A stretch of DNA of 5,375 bases from Acidobacteriota bacterium (lineage in GTDB: Bacteria; Acidobacteriota; Terriglobia; Acidiferrales; UBA7541). Of this stretch, positions 1 through 5,355 are shown piece after piece. Location of the stretch: the NCBI GenBank assembly GCA_003224135.1, contig QHYO01000420.1, positions 1-5,375 of the forward strand, given 5' to 3'. The notes under the pieces were generated by a model, which worked only from the letters and a program-made list of their open reading frames with translations, was not told the DNA's origin and searched no databases. Numbering within the stretch: the first letter of the stretch is position 1; every line of letters begins with the position of its first letter. The translations under genes and the position numbers were made by a program.

Positions 1-907
1 CGGCCTGCGAGCCGGATGCGAGAATGATGATTTTGCGCGGATCAAATGAGCGGATGTCCTGGGAGCGGACAACCATACCGTCGGGGATGCGCAGGTATTC
101 GAGTTCGTGGGCAATTTCGACGTTGTCAACCATGCTGCGGCCGACGAACGCCACTTTGCGGCCGACGCGCGAGGCGATGTCAATCACTTGCTGGATGCGA
201 TGAATGGATGAAGCGAAGCAGGAAAGAATCACGCGGCGGGGAGCAGAGCGCGCGAGTTCTTCGATGCGCGGAACGACCGCACGCTCAGAGGGCGTGATGC
301 CGGGGCGCTCGACGTTGGTGGAATCGGAAAAGAGCGCCAGGACGCCTTCGCTGCCGTAGCGCGCGAAGGTGTGAATGTCGAATCCAGCTCCGCCGACTGG
401 CGTGTGATCGATTTTGAAGTCGCCGGTGTGAATGATGACGCCAACCGGAGTTCGCACGGCCAGAGCCACGCAGTCGATGGTGCTGTGCGTGACCGGAATA
501 AATTCGATTTCGTAGGGGCCGACTTCAACGCGGCGGCCGGGGATAACTTCGCGGAGCGTTGTCGAATCGAGAAGATTGGCTTCGGTTAGACGTTTTTTGA
601 CGAGCGCGAGCGTGAAACGCGTGCCGTAAATGGGCACGTTGAGATCGCGAAGAATGTAGGGAAGCGCGCCGATGTGGTCTTCATGACCATGCGTCAGAAT
701 GATGGCGCGAACGAGCTGGCGATTCTGCTTGAGGTAGGTGATGTCGGGAATGACCAGGTCGACGCCGAGCAGTTCGGATTCGGGGAACATCATGCCCGCG
801 TCGATAACGATGATGTCGTCGCCGTAGCGAAGCGCCATCATGTTCATGCCAAATTCACCGAGACCGCCCAAAGGAATAGCGAAAAGGGATTGCAGAGGCT
901 TGCTCAA
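1..907 (-). CDS. rnj: Ribonuclease J, N-terminal part (C-terminus beyond window)
   Basis: This is RNase J, a cytoplasmic metallo-beta-lactamase/beta-CASP ribonuclease with endo- and 5'-3' exonuclease activity in mRNA decay and rRNA maturation. 302 codons are present, against about 550 in the family; the rest lies left of position 1. Seen motifs: GGLGEFGMN near the N-terminus; the zinc-binding HGHEDH at residues 73-78 (bases 674-691); a third-motif His at about 141 (VTHSTID); HTGDFKIDH at 160-168 with the metal-binding Asp163; the RNase J hallmark SDSTN at 194-198; and, in the beta-CASP part, FASSIHR (about 231-237) and GRSM (about 256-259). The last visible residues, ASGSQ, match the family's TGSQ-type motif. 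No ATG or GTG precedes the conserved N-terminus in frame, and the frame closes with TAA near 1010. I therefore chose the TTG at 905-907 (SKPLQS follows), which has a GGAG 11 nt upstream. The gene follows glsB by about 100 nt on the same strand. Confidence 0.95.
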   Translation of the reverse strand, partial: MSKPLQSLFAIPLGGLGEFGMNMMALRYGDDIIVIDAGMMFPESELLGVDLVIPDITYLKQNRQLVRAIILTHGHEDHIGALPYILRDLNVPIYGTRFTLALVKKRLTEANLLDSTTLREVIPGRRVEVGPYEIEFIPVTHSTIDCVALAVRTPVGVIIHTGDFKIDHTPVGGAGFDIHTFARYGSEGVLALFSDSTNVERPGITPSERAVVPRIEELARSAPRRVILSCFASSIHRIQQVIDIASRVGRKVAFVGRSMVDNVEIAHELEYLRIPDGMVVRSQDIRSFDPRKIIILASGSQA

Positions 908-918
908 CGAGATGTCGG

Positions 919-922
919 CTCC
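919..922 (-). promoter_or_regulatory. Possible ribosome binding site for the TTG start of rnj
   Basis: GGAG on the minus strand lies 11 nt before the TTG at 905-907. The spacing is on the long side, but this is the only Shine-Dalgarno-like string near the conserved N-terminus, and there is no alternative ATG or GTG. It supports the TTG start. Confidence 0.4.
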
Positions 923-1009
923 AAAAGTTGCAATGGAAAGAGTACCACAGTGCGGCGAACGGCCAGTGAATGGCGACCAGTGAAAAGGAGAGTCTAAGTG
1001 AAGAGCGAC

Positions 1010-1318
1010 TTAGGGATTTGAGCCGCCGGCGAAGAGATGGGCAATGGCGACAAGAATTACAGCGCCGAGCGTGGCTGCCGCGAGCGAAAAGAGAAAGCCG
1101 CCGCCGAAGATGCCAAGCTTCGTAAAGACCCACCCGCCGACTACGGAACCGATCAAGCCGAGGATGATGTCCGTAACGCAGCCGAAGCCACGTCCACGCG
1201 CGAGTTTTCCGGCGAGCCAACCGGCGATGAGGCCGAGGAGCAGCCAAGCGATGATGCCACGAGGCCACCACTCGATGACGACAGTTCTTTGTTGCAGAAG
1301 AACGAGGAGCGAGAGCAT
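1010..1318 (-). CDS. GlsB/YeaQ/YmgE family small membrane protein
   Basis: A 102-residue, very hydrophobic, glycine-rich protein. Three probable membrane segments lie at about residues 21-38, 49-66 and 75-97. The pattern LIAGWLAGKLARGRGFG followed by DIILGLIGSVVGGW is typical of the GlsB/YeaQ/YmgE (transglycosylase-associated protein) family of inner-membrane proteins, which are often stress-linked but whose biochemical role is unclear. The basic ARGRG stretch between segments 1 and 2 fits a cytoplasmic loop. The ATG at 1316-1318 is the only good start: GGAG sits 5 nt upstream. The first 18 residues are longer than the usual few-residue N-terminus of the family. The gene lies between aguA (134 nt upstream) and rnj (102 nt downstream), all on the minus strand. 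Nothing links it functionally to polyamine synthesis. Confidence 0.85.
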   Translation of the reverse strand: MLSLLVLLQQRTVVIEWWPRGIIAWLLLGLIAGWLAGKLARGRGFGCVTDIILGLIGSVVGGWVFTKLGIFGGGFLFSLAAATLGAVILVAIAHLFAGGSNP

Positions 1319-1323
1319 GCGAT

Positions 1324-1327
1324 CTCC
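1324..1327 (-). promoter_or_regulatory. Ribosome binding site of the GlsB-family gene
   Basis: GGAG on the minus strand, 5 nt before the ATG at 1316-1318. It decides the start of this small gene, because the family usually begins nearer to the first membrane segment. Confidence 0.5.
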
Positions 1328-1365
1328 AGAGATAATTTCGCGGCCTTTTCAAAGTGTAGCAAAAA

Positions 1366-1404
1366 TGAAGAGAGATTCCTCGCTCCGCTTGGAATGACGG
1401 CGTT
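1366..1404. repeat. Degenerate dispersed intergenic repeat (ATTCC...GGAAT type)
   Basis: The plus strand reads agagattcctcgctccgc followed by ttggaatgacgg. The minus strand correspondingly gives the phrase VIPSGARNLSS when translated, a familiar spurious-ORF signature from a short repeat scattered between genes in several soil phyla. ATTCC and GGAAT form a 5-bp inverted repeat around an 11-nt loop. Only one copy is in this window, so the repeat status rests on recognition rather than on a second copy seen here. It occupies the gap between aguA and the GlsB-family gene. Confidence 0.45.
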
Positions 1405-1452
1405 GCTTCGGGCGGAATGGATCGCTGCGCGCTGCACTAGTGGCACGTACAT

Positions 1453-2526
1453 CTACGGCGATGCCGGCAGCTGCTGAGTCATACAGTGGATTGTGCCGAG
1501 GCCGAGAACGAGGTCGCGGCAGTAAATGGGAACGATTTCGCGGTCCGGGAAAAGTTTTGCGAGAGTGTTGAGGGCCACGCGATCATTGGGATCATTGAAG
1601 ACGGGGACGAGAACAAGTTTGTTGGCGATGTAAAAGTTTGCGTAGCTGGCGGGCAGGCGCTGGGCGTTAAAAAAAACTGGCGCGGGCATGGGAAGTGTTG
1701 CGACCCGCAGCGGTCTGCCGTCCTGATCTTTCATGGATTTGAGGAGCGAAAGATTTTCCTGCAGGGCAGCGTGGTTTGCATCGCAGGGATTTTCTTCGAC
1801 GATGGTGACGACGGTTGTGGGATCGGTGAAGCGGGAGAGATCGTCAACGTGTCCATGAGTATCGTCTCCGGCGATGCCGCTTTTCAGCCAGAGAACATTC
1901 GTTACGCCAAGATAATCGCGGAAGAGCTCTTCGTAATCGCCTTTTTTGAAGCCGGGATTGCGTTCCTGAACCCTGCTTTGCAGGCATTCTTCGGTGGTGA
2001 GGAGCGTGCCGCGGCCGTTGACGTCGATGGAGCCGCCCTCGAGAACGACGCGGCGGCCATCGTGCGTCGGCAAAAAGATTTTGCGGCGGAGAGTTTTGTT
2101 GGCGCGTGTGACGGCTTGCGCGTCCTTCTTATGGTTTGGATATTTTGCCCAGCCATTAAAAAGAAAATGATTGAAGGCGATTCCGCCGGAATTGTTTGTA
2201 ACGCAGATCGGACCGGAGTCGCGCATCCAGCCCCGGTCCGTCGGAATGCGAAGGAACTGGAGGGCATCGAGGTTAACGTGAGATTTTTTCAGGATGGCTT
2301 TGACGCGGGATTCCGCGGGGGCGTTTTCGACGAGAAGAAAAACGCGTTCAACGCGCGCAAGGTGGCGCACGATTTCGGCGAAGGCCCAGGGAATCGCAGC
2401 GAATTTACCGGGCCAGTCGGTCAGTTCGTGCGGCCAGCCGAGGAACGTGCCTTCGTGGGGAGAGAATTCCGCCGGCATACGATAATTCAGCGAATGAGGC
2501 GTGGAACTATTCTGCGATTTAGGCAT
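1453..2526 (-). CDS. aguA: Agmatine deiminase
   Basis: Agmatine deiminase (agmatine iminohydrolase, EC 3.5.3.12) is a cytoplasmic guanidino-group-modifying enzyme of the pentein fold. It converts agmatine to N-carbamoylputrescine and ammonia. The protein has 357 residues, a normal length. Seen motifs: YRMPAEFSPHEGTFLGWP at residues 15-32; RDSGP at 102-106; EGGSID at 163-168; DTHGHVDD at 222-229, carrying the active-site His and acidic residues; and the nucleophilic Cys348 in GTIHCMTQQ close to the C-terminus. The last motif differs slightly from the usual GGGNIHC (here GLGTIHC), but the Cys and its His neighbour are intact. The start at 2526 has only a weak, close GGGA upstream. The next Met (residue 17) lies at the conserved MPAE, but family members usually carry a short leader before it, so the longer form is kept. 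aguB ends 68 nt upstream on the same strand and makes the enzyme that uses this product, so an aguB-aguA transcript is likely. Confidence 0.97.
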   Translation of the reverse strand: MPKSQNSSTPHSLNYRMPAEFSPHEGTFLGWPHELTDWPGKFAAIPWAFAEIVRHLARVERVFLLVENAPAESRVKAILKKSHVNLDALQFLRIPTDRGWMRDSGPICVTNNSGGIAFNHFLFNGWAKYPNHKKDAQAVTRANKTLRRKIFLPTHDGRRVVLEGGSIDVNGRGTLLTTEECLQSRVQERNPGFKKGDYEELFRDYLGVTNVLWLKSGIAGDDTHGHVDDLSRFTDPTTVVTIVEENPCDANHAALQENLSLLKSMKDQDGRPLRVATLPMPAPVFFNAQRLPASYANFYIANKLVLVPVFNDPNDRVALNTLAKLFPDREIVPIYCRDLVLGLGTIHCMTQQLPASP

Positions 2527-2543
2527 GATTCCCGAAAGGAAAA

Positions 2544-2588
2544 GAATTTAACACACAGAGCGCGAAGGACACAGAGACTGCACGCGAG
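2544..2588. repeat. Degenerate dispersed repeat, CACAGAG type, copy B
   Basis: This repeat nearly fills the 68-nt gap between aguB and aguA. The plus strand reads aatttaacacacagagcgcg, then aaggacacagagactg. It contains CACAGAG twice (2554-2560 and 2570-2576) and starts with an AATTTA block also found at the start of the related copy at 3514-3557. Both copies have the same orientation and both lie just upstream of a minus-strand polyamine gene start. Function is unknown. Confidence 0.5.
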
Positions 2589-2594
2589 ACAAAA

Positions 2595-3485
2595 TCATTC
2601 GCCTAGCCAGCGATTGAGAATGGGTTGGTAGGCGTCAATGCGGCGATCGCGCAGGAAAGGCCAATTGCGGCGAGTGTCTTCGCTTTTTGTCGGATCGCAT
2701 TCAACGACGAGAATTTCTTCCTTTTCGCTGCCGGCTTGCGAGACGACTTGCCCGAATGGGTCAGCGACAAAAGAATTTCCCCAGAATTCGATGCCAGGAT
2801 CGCCCGCGGCGGGATTTCCTTCATAACCGACACGATTGACGACGGCCACGAAAGTTCCGTTGGCTATGGCGTGTGAACGCTGGATGGTGCGCCATGCGTC
2901 GAGCTGAGCGGCCCCGAATTCAGCCTTCTCCTTCGGGTGCCAACCGATGCTGGTGGGATAAAAAATAACTTGCGCGCCCTTCAGTGCGGTCAGGCGGGAG
3001 CCTTCGGGATACCACTGATCCCAGCAAATTTGAATTCCGATGCGTCCGTATTTCGTGTCGAAGTTCGGAAAACCGAGATCGCCGGGAGTGAAATAAAACT
3101 TTTCGTAGTACAGAGGATCATCGGGAATATGCATTTTGCGATATTTGCCGAGGAACGAGCCATCGGCATCGAGCACGGCGCAGCTGTTGTGATAAACGCC
3201 GGCGGCGCGCCGCTCGAAAAGAGAGACGACCAGAGCGACGTTACTTTCCTTGGCGGCTTTAGAGAGCGCATCGGTGGTTGGACCGGGAACGGCTTCGGCG
3301 AGATCGAAAAGCGCGGCGTCTTCCGTGCGGCAGAAATACTCGCCTCGAAAAAGTTCGTGCATGGAGATGATTTGCGCGCCGCGTTTGGCCGCCTCGCGTA
3401 TTTTGTCGACAGCGCGCGCCAGATTTTCCGCAGCGTCCTTCGTGCAGCGCATTTGAATCAGGCCAACAGCAAATTTGTCCGGCAT
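2595..3485 (-). CDS. aguB: N-carbamoylputrescine amidase
   Basis: This carbon-nitrogen hydrolase of the nitrilase superfamily (EC 3.5.1.53) cleaves N-carbamoylputrescine to putrescine, CO2 and ammonia, the step after AguA. From the ATG at 3483-3485 it has 296 residues, typical for the family. The Glu-Lys-Cys triad is visible: Glu44 in MHELFRGEYF, Lys117 in KYRKMHIPDD and Cys154 in GIQICWDQWYPE. DPLYYEKFYFTPGD before the Cys and the C-terminal WPFLRDRRIDAY are typical of AguB rather than other nitrilases. The frame stays open upstream to 3599, but that extension translates an intergenic repeat (LCLRDLCASAVNF) and no family member starts there. MPDKFAVGLIQM is the natural N-terminus. No Shine-Dalgarno is seen before this ATG; a TACGAT sits 7 nt upstream, so the message may be leaderless. 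The gene is divergent from the deoxyhypusine-synthase-like gene and upstream of aguA. Confidence 0.96.
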   Translation of the reverse strand: MPDKFAVGLIQMRCTKDAAENLARAVDKIREAAKRGAQIISMHELFRGEYFCRTEDAALFDLAEAVPGPTTDALSKAAKESNVALVVSLFERRAAGVYHNSCAVLDADGSFLGKYRKMHIPDDPLYYEKFYFTPGDLGFPNFDTKYGRIGIQICWDQWYPEGSRLTALKGAQVIFYPTSIGWHPKEKAEFGAAQLDAWRTIQRSHAIANGTFVAVVNRVGYEGNPAAGDPGIEFWGNSFVADPFGQVVSQAGSEKEEILVVECDPTKSEDTRRNWPFLRDRRIDAYQPILNRWLGE

Positions 3486-3492
3486 GAGAAGT

Positions 3493-3498
3493 ATCGTA
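3493..3498 (-). promoter_or_regulatory. Possible -10 element directly before aguB
   Basis: The minus strand reads TACGAT (4 of 6 matches to TATAAT), ending 7 nt before the aguB ATG. No good -35 hexamer lies 16-18 nt further upstream; the best position falls in the AATTTA end of the dispersed repeat. If it is used, transcription would begin at or next to the start codon. Confidence 0.25.
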
Positions 3499-3513
3499 AC
3501 ACGCTGACGGAGG

Positions 3514-3557
3514 AAATTTACCGCAGAGGCGCAGAGATCGCGGAGACACAGACGAAA
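3514..3557. repeat. Degenerate dispersed repeat, CACAGAG type, copy A
   Basis: The plus strand reads aaatttaccgcagaggcgca, then gagatcgcggagacacagac. CGCAGAG occurs at 3522-3528 and 3530-3536, and CACAGAC at 3547-3553, giving a loosely tandem purine-rich unit. It resembles the repeat at 2544-2588 and shares its orientation and its leading ATTTA. It lies in the divergent region, just upstream of aguB and just before the candidate promoter of the deoxyhypusine-synthase-like gene. It is responsible for the open frame that extends aguB upstream. Confidence 0.5.
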
Positions 3558-3562
3558 GTTCT

Positions 3563-3592
3563 TTGACGAAGGTTGCGGGGAAAAAGTAAGAT
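3563..3592 (+). promoter_or_regulatory. Candidate sigma-70-type promoter of the deoxyhypusine-synthase-like gene
   Basis: TTGACG (3563-3568, 5 of 6 to consensus) and TAAGAT (3587-3592, 4 of 6) are separated by 18 nt. A start near 3599 would leave a leader of about 79 nt before the ATG at 3678 and would exclude the upstream in-frame ATG at 3591. Judged by eye only. Confidence 0.4.
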
Positions 3593-3604
3593 GCGTCACG
3601 AGAA

Positions 3605-3650
3605 TTCACGTTGGCGTATTCATTCGCAAGAAACATTCCAGAAACGTGAA
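3605..3650. repeat. Perfect 8-bp inverted repeat in the presumed leader
   Basis: TTCACGTT (3605-3612) and its exact reverse complement AACGTGAA (3643-3650) flank a 30-nt spacer. It sits just downstream of the candidate promoter and ahead of the ribosome binding site. It could be a paired operator or the base of an RNA hairpin, but an 8-bp match in a region of this size can also arise by chance. Confidence 0.35.
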
Positions 3651-3668
3651 GTTCCTTTCGACAATCAC

Positions 3669-3673
3669 GGGAG
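3669..3673 (+). promoter_or_regulatory. Ribosome binding site that fixes the start at 3678
   Basis: GGGAG lies 4 nt before the ATG at 3678-3680. It is the best Shine-Dalgarno match in the region and favours this ATG over the in-frame upstream starts at 3573 (TTG) and 3591 (ATG). Confidence 0.6.
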
Positions 3674-3677
3674 CGAA

Positions 3678-4763
3678 ATGGCGAAGGCAAAGATGAAAGC
3701 AACGGGCGTGAAGACGGTGACAGGACGAGTGCTGCACGATCCAGTGAAGGACAAGCTGCGCCCGATTTTTCCGTTGGATTTATCGAAGTGCCGCACGATC
3801 GACCAATTGGTGCGCGCGATGGGTGACACGGCGTACACAGCGAGGCAAGTAGGCGATGCCGCTGACGTGCTGGAAGGAATGGCGCGCGATAAAGATTGTT
3901 TTGTAGTGATGACTCTGGCTGGAGCTCTGACGGTCGGAAAAATGGGACTCGTTTTTTGCGATTTGATCGAAAGTGGAATCGTGAGAGCAATAGTTTCGAC
4001 AGGGGCACTGATGGCGCACGGATTGGTCGAGGCCACCGGGCTGTCACACTTTCGTTATGACCCGGCAAAGATGAATGACAACGAACTGTTCAACGCGGGA
4101 TACAACCGCGTGTATGACTCGCTGGAGCCGGAAACGAACCTGGATCACGTGGAAGAAGTAGTGGATTCGATACTGGAAGATTGGGACGAAAAAGAAATTG
4201 TTTGCAGCTGGAAGCTGCACCGGCGGATCGGCGAATATCTGGTGAAGAACACGAAGGGGCGCGGGATCTTAAAGTCTGCGTACGAACATGACGTGCCGGT
4301 TTTTGTACCCGCGTTTTCTGATTCGGAGCTGGGAATTGATTTTGCGCTGCACAAGTTTGGCAGGCAGCGTGACAAGCGGCCGTTGTTGCGGTTTGATCCA
4401 TTCGAGGATTTTGAAAAATTCGCAGACACCATGATGGCCACGAAGCGCATGGGTATTTTCACGGTCGGCGGTGGCGTGCCGCGGAACTGGTCGCAGCAAT
4501 TTGGCGTTTATGCGGAGCTGATGGCGCGGCGCGGATACAAGAATTTACCGCTGAAACGATATGCGTACGGGGTGCGGATTTGTCCGGAGCCGGTGCATTG
4601 GGGCGGGTTGAGCGGAAGCACCTACACTGAAGCAGTGTCGTGGGGCAAATTTGTGCCGCCGGAAGAAGGCGGAAAACTTGCGGAGGTCTTTGAGGACGCG
4701 ACGGTGGCGCTGCCGCTGGTGGTGGGCGCGGTGCTGGAGCGGATCGGATACTTCAAAAGATAG
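3678..4763 (+). CDS. Deoxyhypusine-synthase-family protein, possible homospermidine synthase
   Basis: A 361-residue member of the deoxyhypusine synthase (DHS) family, NAD-dependent enzymes that transfer an aminobutyl group through a lysine imine. The catalytic block EAVSWGK is intact: Glu318, Trp322 and Lys324 correspond to human Glu323, Trp327 and Lys329. Other family blocks are TLAGALTVGKMG (79-90), VSTGALMAHGLVEATG (106-121), VPVFVPAFSDSELG (206-219) and FTVGGGVPRN (261-270). By hand alignment, three human spermidine contacts differ: Asp243 is Ile220, His288 is Asn270 and Asp316 is Leu311. Bacteria have no eIF5A, the DHS substrate. Bacterial homologues are usually annotated as DHS-like or homospermidine-biosynthesis proteins, and the neighbours here make putrescine, so a polyamine-forming reaction on diamines is the likely role (inference). 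Start: the ATG at 3678 has GGGAG 4 nt upstream; the frame is open to 3573, but those residues look non-coding. It is divergent from aguB and convergent with pdaD (34 nt apart). Confidence 0.92.
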   Translation: MAKAKMKATGVKTVTGRVLHDPVKDKLRPIFPLDLSKCRTIDQLVRAMGDTAYTARQVGDAADVLEGMARDKDCFVVMTLAGALTVGKMGLVFCDLIESGIVRAIVSTGALMAHGLVEATGLSHFRYDPAKMNDNELFNAGYNRVYDSLEPETNLDHVEEVVDSILEDWDEKEIVCSWKLHRRIGEYLVKNTKGRGILKSAYEHDVPVFVPAFSDSELGIDFALHKFGRQRDKRPLLRFDPFEDFEKFADTMMATKRMGIFTVGGGVPRNWSQQFGVYAELMARRGYKNLPLKRYAYGVRICPEPVHWGGLSGSTYTEAVSWGKFVPPEEGGKLAEVFEDATVALPLVVGAVLERIGYFKR

Positions 4764-4797
4764 TTGTAACCGGTCGGGTAACGTAACACTGAAAAAC

Positions 4798-5355
4798 TTA
4801 GTCGTCTTCGCCGATGAGAATAGCGGCGCCGAGAACAGTAGTCCAGAGGCCGCGCTTATCGCCGACAGCCGATTGCGTTACATTGAGGGTGCGAACGATC
4901 TTGTTCGAAATGCGGTAGACTTCTTTTTTTTCGTCCCACGAGAGATCAGGATCGAATTCCACATTCAAAGTCGTGGCGAGCATTTCGGCCGCGAGTTCTT
5001 CAGCATATTCGCCGGCGATTTCTTCGCTTTCGCCGAAGGAATGATGCTCGGAGAGGTAACCGTACATGGTTTTGTCACTGGGAAGCGCGAGCCCGATGCT
5101 TGCAGCGATAAGGCGATGCGGTTCCTTGGTCGAGTTTTCACTGATGACGGTGAATGCGACCTGCCCTGGCTTGATGTGCTTCAAACCTTCGCTGCGCGAA
5201 ATCAATTTACAGTTGGGTGGAAAGATCGAAGAGACGCGAACGATGTTGCACGCTGCAATGCCCGCGTTGCGCAGGGCAAGCTCAAAACTGGAAAGCCGCT
5301 CACGATGTTTACCGACGCCTTTGGTCAAGAAAATTTTCTTAGCGACAAACGCCAT
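4798..5355 (-). CDS. pdaD: Pyruvoyl-dependent arginine decarboxylase
   Basis: PvlArgDC (EC 4.1.1.19) converts arginine to agmatine and CO2. It is made as a proenzyme that cleaves itself at a Ser-Ser bond, turning the second Ser into a pyruvoyl cofactor. The 185-residue protein opens with [17 protein letters not shown], the usual family N-terminus. The cleavage site is visible as VRVSSIFPP, predicted between Ser42 and Ser43, giving a beta chain of 42 and an alpha chain of 143 residues. Further family marks are [12 protein letters not shown] (63-74), [10 protein letters not shown] (83-92) and [15 protein letters not shown] (98-112), where Glu103 is the likely catalytic acid. The length is slightly above the roughly 165 residues of the archaeal type enzyme. 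No good ribosome binding site is seen: GGAGG at the window edge is 15 nt upstream, and the frame is open to the edge, but homologues start here. The gene converges with the DHS-like gene and supplies the agmatine used by AguA. Confidence 0.96.
   Translation of the reverse strand: MAFVAKKIFLTKGVGKHRERLSSFELALRNAGIAACNIVRVSSIFPPNCKLISRSEGLKHIKPGQVAFTVISENSTKEPHRLIAASIGLALPSDKTMYGYLSEHHSFGESEEIAGEYAEELAAEMLATTLNVEFDPDLSWDEKKEVYRISNKIVRTLNVTQSAVGDKRGLWTTVLGAAILIGEDD

Noticed and set aside
855..1352. 165-codon minus-strand frame overlapping the GlsB-family gene and the rnj start
   Set aside because: It is an Arg/His-rich shadow in another frame; the GlsB family pattern lies in the 1010-1318 frame.
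1486..2631. 381-codon open frame on the plus strand opposite aguA
   Set aside because: It is antisense to a gene with complete agmatine deiminase motifs, shows no recognisable domain, and has composition expected of a mirrored frame in GC-rich DNA.
2937..3566. 209-codon plus-strand frame opposite aguB
   Set aside because: It is the antisense shadow of a nitrilase-family gene with an intact Glu-Lys-Cys triad; its C-terminal end is translated repeat.
3486..3599. 38-residue N-terminal extension of aguB
   Set aside because: The sequence is translated dispersed repeat, homologues start at MPDKFAVGLIQM-like N-termini, and there is no ribosome binding site at 3599.
3573..3677. 35-residue N-terminal extension of the DHS-like protein
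   Set aside because: It starts at TTG within the candidate promoter and has no family-like sequence, whereas GGGAG directly precedes the ATG at 3678.
3259..4068. 269-codon minus-strand frame spanning the aguB 5' part, the divergent region and the DHS-like 5' part
   Set aside because: It crosses two well-supported genes and an intergenic repeat, and its translation is Arg/Ser/Pro-rich without motifs.
4764..4797. Possible bidirectional terminator between the convergent DHS-like and pdaD genes, with three GTAAC direct repeats (4766-4770, 4778-4782, 4783-4787)
   Set aside because: No stem of convincing length and no following T run on either strand; the GTAAC copies are direct, not inverted, and too short to interpret.
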